A DNA stretch of 40,291 bases from Methanobacteriota archaeon. Its GTDB lineage: Archaea; Thermoplasmatota; Poseidoniia; Poseidoniales; Poseidoniaceae. This document shows, piece after piece, positions 38,469 through 40,291 of the stretch. Under the pieces are notes generated by a model that did not search any database, was not told the DNA's origin, and saw only the letters and a list, made by a program, of their open reading frames with translations. Each line of letters opens with the position of its first letter. The first letter of the stretch is position 1. The position numbers were made by a program, and so were the translations under genes. Where the stretch lies: assembly GCA_002706065.1 (NCBI GenBank), contig PAJM01000008.1:1-40291 (forward strand), given 5' to 3'.

Positions 38469-40291
38469 ATGACGCTTACAACCGATGACGGAAAACCATG
38501 CGAAGGGCTTGAACAAGGGCCGTTTGAACCAATTGCAGTCATTGGCCTTGCAGCTATGATGCCCGATGCGGAGGACCTGTCATCCTTCTGGCAAAATATC
38601 ATCGATTCACATGTGAGCATCAAGGAAATTCGAGAAGGTCGATGGCCAGGCCCCGTCGATCATTTTTGGACGGAAGGTAAACCAGGCGATGTCGCTCATG
38701 GTTACACCTACGCGAAGATAGGCGCCTTCGTTGAAGGATATGAGTTCGATTGGCGTCGATGGCGTCAACCACCTGGGACCATACCGCAAATCGATCCATG
38801 CCAACTTTGGGCCGTATCTGTTTCCGCTGCAGCCATTGAACAAGCAGGGTATGGGGAAGGAGAGAAAGTCTTCCCTCGCGAGCGTGCTGGTGTTGTCTTT
38901 GCAAATGCTCTTGGCGGTGAGAACCGAAACCTGTCAAACATACGTGTTTGGTCAAACCATACTGCAGAACTTGCCAAAGAGCACGGAATGCCAGCCTCTT
39001 CAAAAGACGCATTCATGGATGCAGTCAATGAGCATGCGCCGAAGGTCGATGAAGACACCATGCCGGGTGAACTTGCCAATGTTGTATCGGGACGTGTCGC
39101 AAATCTGTTGGATTTGCAAGGACCAAATCACGCCATGGATGCGGCGTGTGCATCCTCGATGGCAGCAGTAATGGATGCCTGCCGACTTCTGCAAACACGA
39201 CAAGCAGACGTCATGCTTGCGGGAGCAACGGATCGAACAATGGATCCTGCAACATATGCTAAATTCAGCGCAATCGGTGCACTCTCTCCAACACACTCGA
39301 CTCCGTTTGATGCTCGAGCGAATGGTTTCGTCATGGGAGAAGGCGCTGGTGTCATGGTTCTCAAACGACTCAACGATGCGATTGCAGACGATGACACCAT
39401 CCACGCAGTGATTCGTGGTATCGGTGGCTCGAGCGATGGTCGTGGCAAAGGCATTACTGCACCAAGTCAACGTGGACAAATCCAAGCCATCGCCCGTGCC
39501 TACAATCAAGCAGGATATCCTGCATCTTCTGTTCAGTTGGTTGAAGCACACGGAACGTCAACGAAAGTAGGTGACGCCACTGAACTCTCAACGTTGACGC
39601 GTTTGTGGACTGATGCAGCAACTGGCGACAATGTTGCCGTTGGCTCAATAAAATCTCAAATTGGCCATCTGAAAGCCGCTGCAGGAATTGCAGGCATTAT
39701 CAAATCGGTCATGGCACTCCACCACCGAACCATTCCTCCTTCTGCGGGTTTTCAAACACCAAATCCGACCGTCGATTGGCAGAACATCCCGTTCTTTGTA
39801 CCAACTTCTCCTCTCGATTGGCCAGAGCCTGAGACACACCCGCGTCGTGCAGGCGTTTCCGCCTTTGGATTTGGGGGGACGAACTTCCACATCGCATTGG
39901 AGGGTTACAAACCCGAGTTTCATCGAGATATGGCCGAAGATTGGCAACAGCGATGGAATGCTTATTCGAAATCAACATCCGTTTCGGCTCCATCAATTTT
40001 TGATTCTTCAGCTACTGCATCGTTAACACATGATGAGTTGAAAGGCATTGAGGGAGGGATTCTCCTCCTCTCAGCGTCTTCAATTGATGCGCTCGCTACA
40101 GCACTCGAAGCAACAGCATTTGCAGGCTCGAAGTTTGATGACGACCCTCGTGGATTACGGCTTTCGATAGCCCTCCAAGCTGCGAGTTCGTCGTTCGATT
40201 CAACTCATCCTTGCCGCTTGGCACTGATCGCAACGTCTTGGGCTGAGTTTGAGAAACGGAAGACATTGGCACTCAAGTCGATTGCAGACCC
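38469..40291 (+). CDS. PfaA-like polyketide / polyunsaturated-fatty-acid synthase, ketosynthase end (runs off window)
   Basis: The reading frame from ATG 38469 stays open to the window end (607 codons). Residues about 15-480 form a type I beta-ketoacyl synthase: FEPIAVIGLAAMMPDAEDL, active Cys227 in DAACASSMAA, His361 in VEAHGTSTKVGD and His400 in GSIKSQIGHLKAAAG. The FGFGGTNFHIALEG end motif follows. After about 500 comes a linker and GILLLSASSIDALATALEA, typical of the region before an acyltransferase domain. This layout fits the PfaA subunit of bacterial PUFA synthases or a related modular synthase. GAGGTGA lies 4 nt upstream of the ATG and overlaps the fabI stop. Further domains lie beyond the window. 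Confidence 0.9.
   Translation, partial: MTLTTDDGKPCEGLEQGPFEPIAVIGLAAMMPDAEDLSSFWQNIIDSHVSIKEIREGRWPGPVDHFWTEGKPGDVAHGYTYAKIGAFVEGYEFDWRRWRQPPGTIPQIDPCQLWAVSVSAAAIEQAGYGEGEKVFPRERAGVVFANALGGENRNLSNIRVWSNHTAELAKEHGMPASSKDAFMDAVNEHAPKVDEDTMPGELANVVSGRVANLLDLQGPNHAMDAACASSMAAVMDACRLLQTRQADVMLAGATDRTMDPATYAKFSAIGALSPTHSTPFDARANGFVMGEGAGVMVLKRLNDAIADDDTIHAVIRGIGGSSDGRGKGITAPSQRGQIQAIARAYNQAGYPASSVQLVEAHGTSTKVGDATELSTLTRLWTDAATGDNVAVGSIKSQIGHLKAAAGIAGIIKSVMALHHRTIPPSAGFQTPNPTVDWQNIPFFVPTSPLDWPEPETHPRRAGVSAFGFGGTNFHIALEGYKPEFHRDMAEDWQQRWNAYSKSTSVSAPSIFDSSATASLTHDELKGIEGGILLLSASSIDALATALEATAFAGSKFDDDPRGLRLSIALQAASSSFDSTHPCRLALIATSWAEFEKRKTLALKSIAD

Noticed and set aside
39000-39551. 183-codon minus-strand frame in the ketosynthase region
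   Set aside because: Cys/Arg/Ile-rich shadow opposite the intact ketosynthase active-site region.
1-40291. CRISPR arrays, insertion sequences, integrase/att sites, tRNA or rRNA genes
   Set aside because: No spaced direct repeats, transposase motifs, T-loop-like GGTTCRANNC in an intergenic cloverleaf, or rRNA-like sequence were found by reading both strands.

Overview
The window looks like a marine planktonic archaeon of the Marine Group II / Candidatus Poseidoniales type (Euryarchaeota). That placement is inferred from gene content and no phylogeny was run. Archaeal markers are an Orc1/Cdc6 initiator, a phosphopantetheine adenylyltransferase fused to a DUF359 (GTP-dependent dephospho-CoA kinase) domain, an HTH_10 (Bat-type) regulator, an archaeal DhnA-type class I aldolase, a divergent TBP-like protein, and TATA-like boxes about 25-28 nt upstream of many start codons. 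Bacterial-like cargo is FabI, a PfaA-like ketosynthase megasynthase, a CysJ-type flavoprotein, a BoxB-like diiron protein, Nei and a biotin carboxylase. Genes are packed tightly, with many ATGA/TGATG overlaps. There are no IS elements, CRISPR arrays, rRNA genes or recognisable tRNAs.

Layout. 1-7.4 kb (minus strand): moaE-moaC, then a DEAD-box helicase, class II fructose-1,6-bisphosphatase (glpX), an HTH_10 regulator, a BoxB/PaaA-like diiron oxygenase, an unknown protein, an EamA transporter and the start of a 3-hydroxyacyl-CoA dehydrogenase. A 16-bp perfect palindrome sits between the regulator and the oxygenase gene. 7.4-10.8 kb (plus): a geranylgeranyl-reductase-like flavoprotein, a crotonase, a class I aldolase and a DUF2892 membrane protein. 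10.8-14.3 kb: a small winged-helix gene, an intergenic region with an ORB-like element, an 840-aa unknown protein with an N-terminal winged helix, and a 350-nt non-coding gap that folds like a structured RNA. 14.3-18.5 kb: the CoA-biosynthesis fusion, a GT2 glycosyltransferase, a small membrane protein, orc1/cdc6 and an AT-rich candidate origin region. 18.5-22.7 kb: an RNase Z-like hydrolase, cysJ, a small winged-helix gene and nei sharing a symmetric TATA palindrome, and an unknown 105-aa protein. 22.7-28.1 kb: biotin carboxylase plus a PfkB kinase (plus), facing a two-TM protein, an EF-Tu-like protein without a P-loop, and a hotdog thioesterase (minus). 28.2-36.4 kb: a 1965-aa surface protein followed by an unknown protein, the TBP-like protein and a TatD-like hydrolase. 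36.4-40.3 kb: a second surface protein, a strong hairpin, then fabI and the start of a large ketosynthase-headed megasynthase that runs off the window.

How the genes fit together. fabI plus the megasynthase suggests a fatty-acid or polyunsaturated-fatty-acid/polyketide system in an archaeon. Hydroxyacyl-CoA dehydrogenase, crotonase, hotdog thioesterase, biotin carboxylase and the BoxB-like oxygenase suggest acyl-CoA or aromatic-acid metabolism. Aldolase and GlpX fit gluconeogenesis. Translation starts seem to use two modes: leaderless starts placed by a TATA box, and starts preceded by a Shine-Dalgarno of the GGTGA or GGAGG type.
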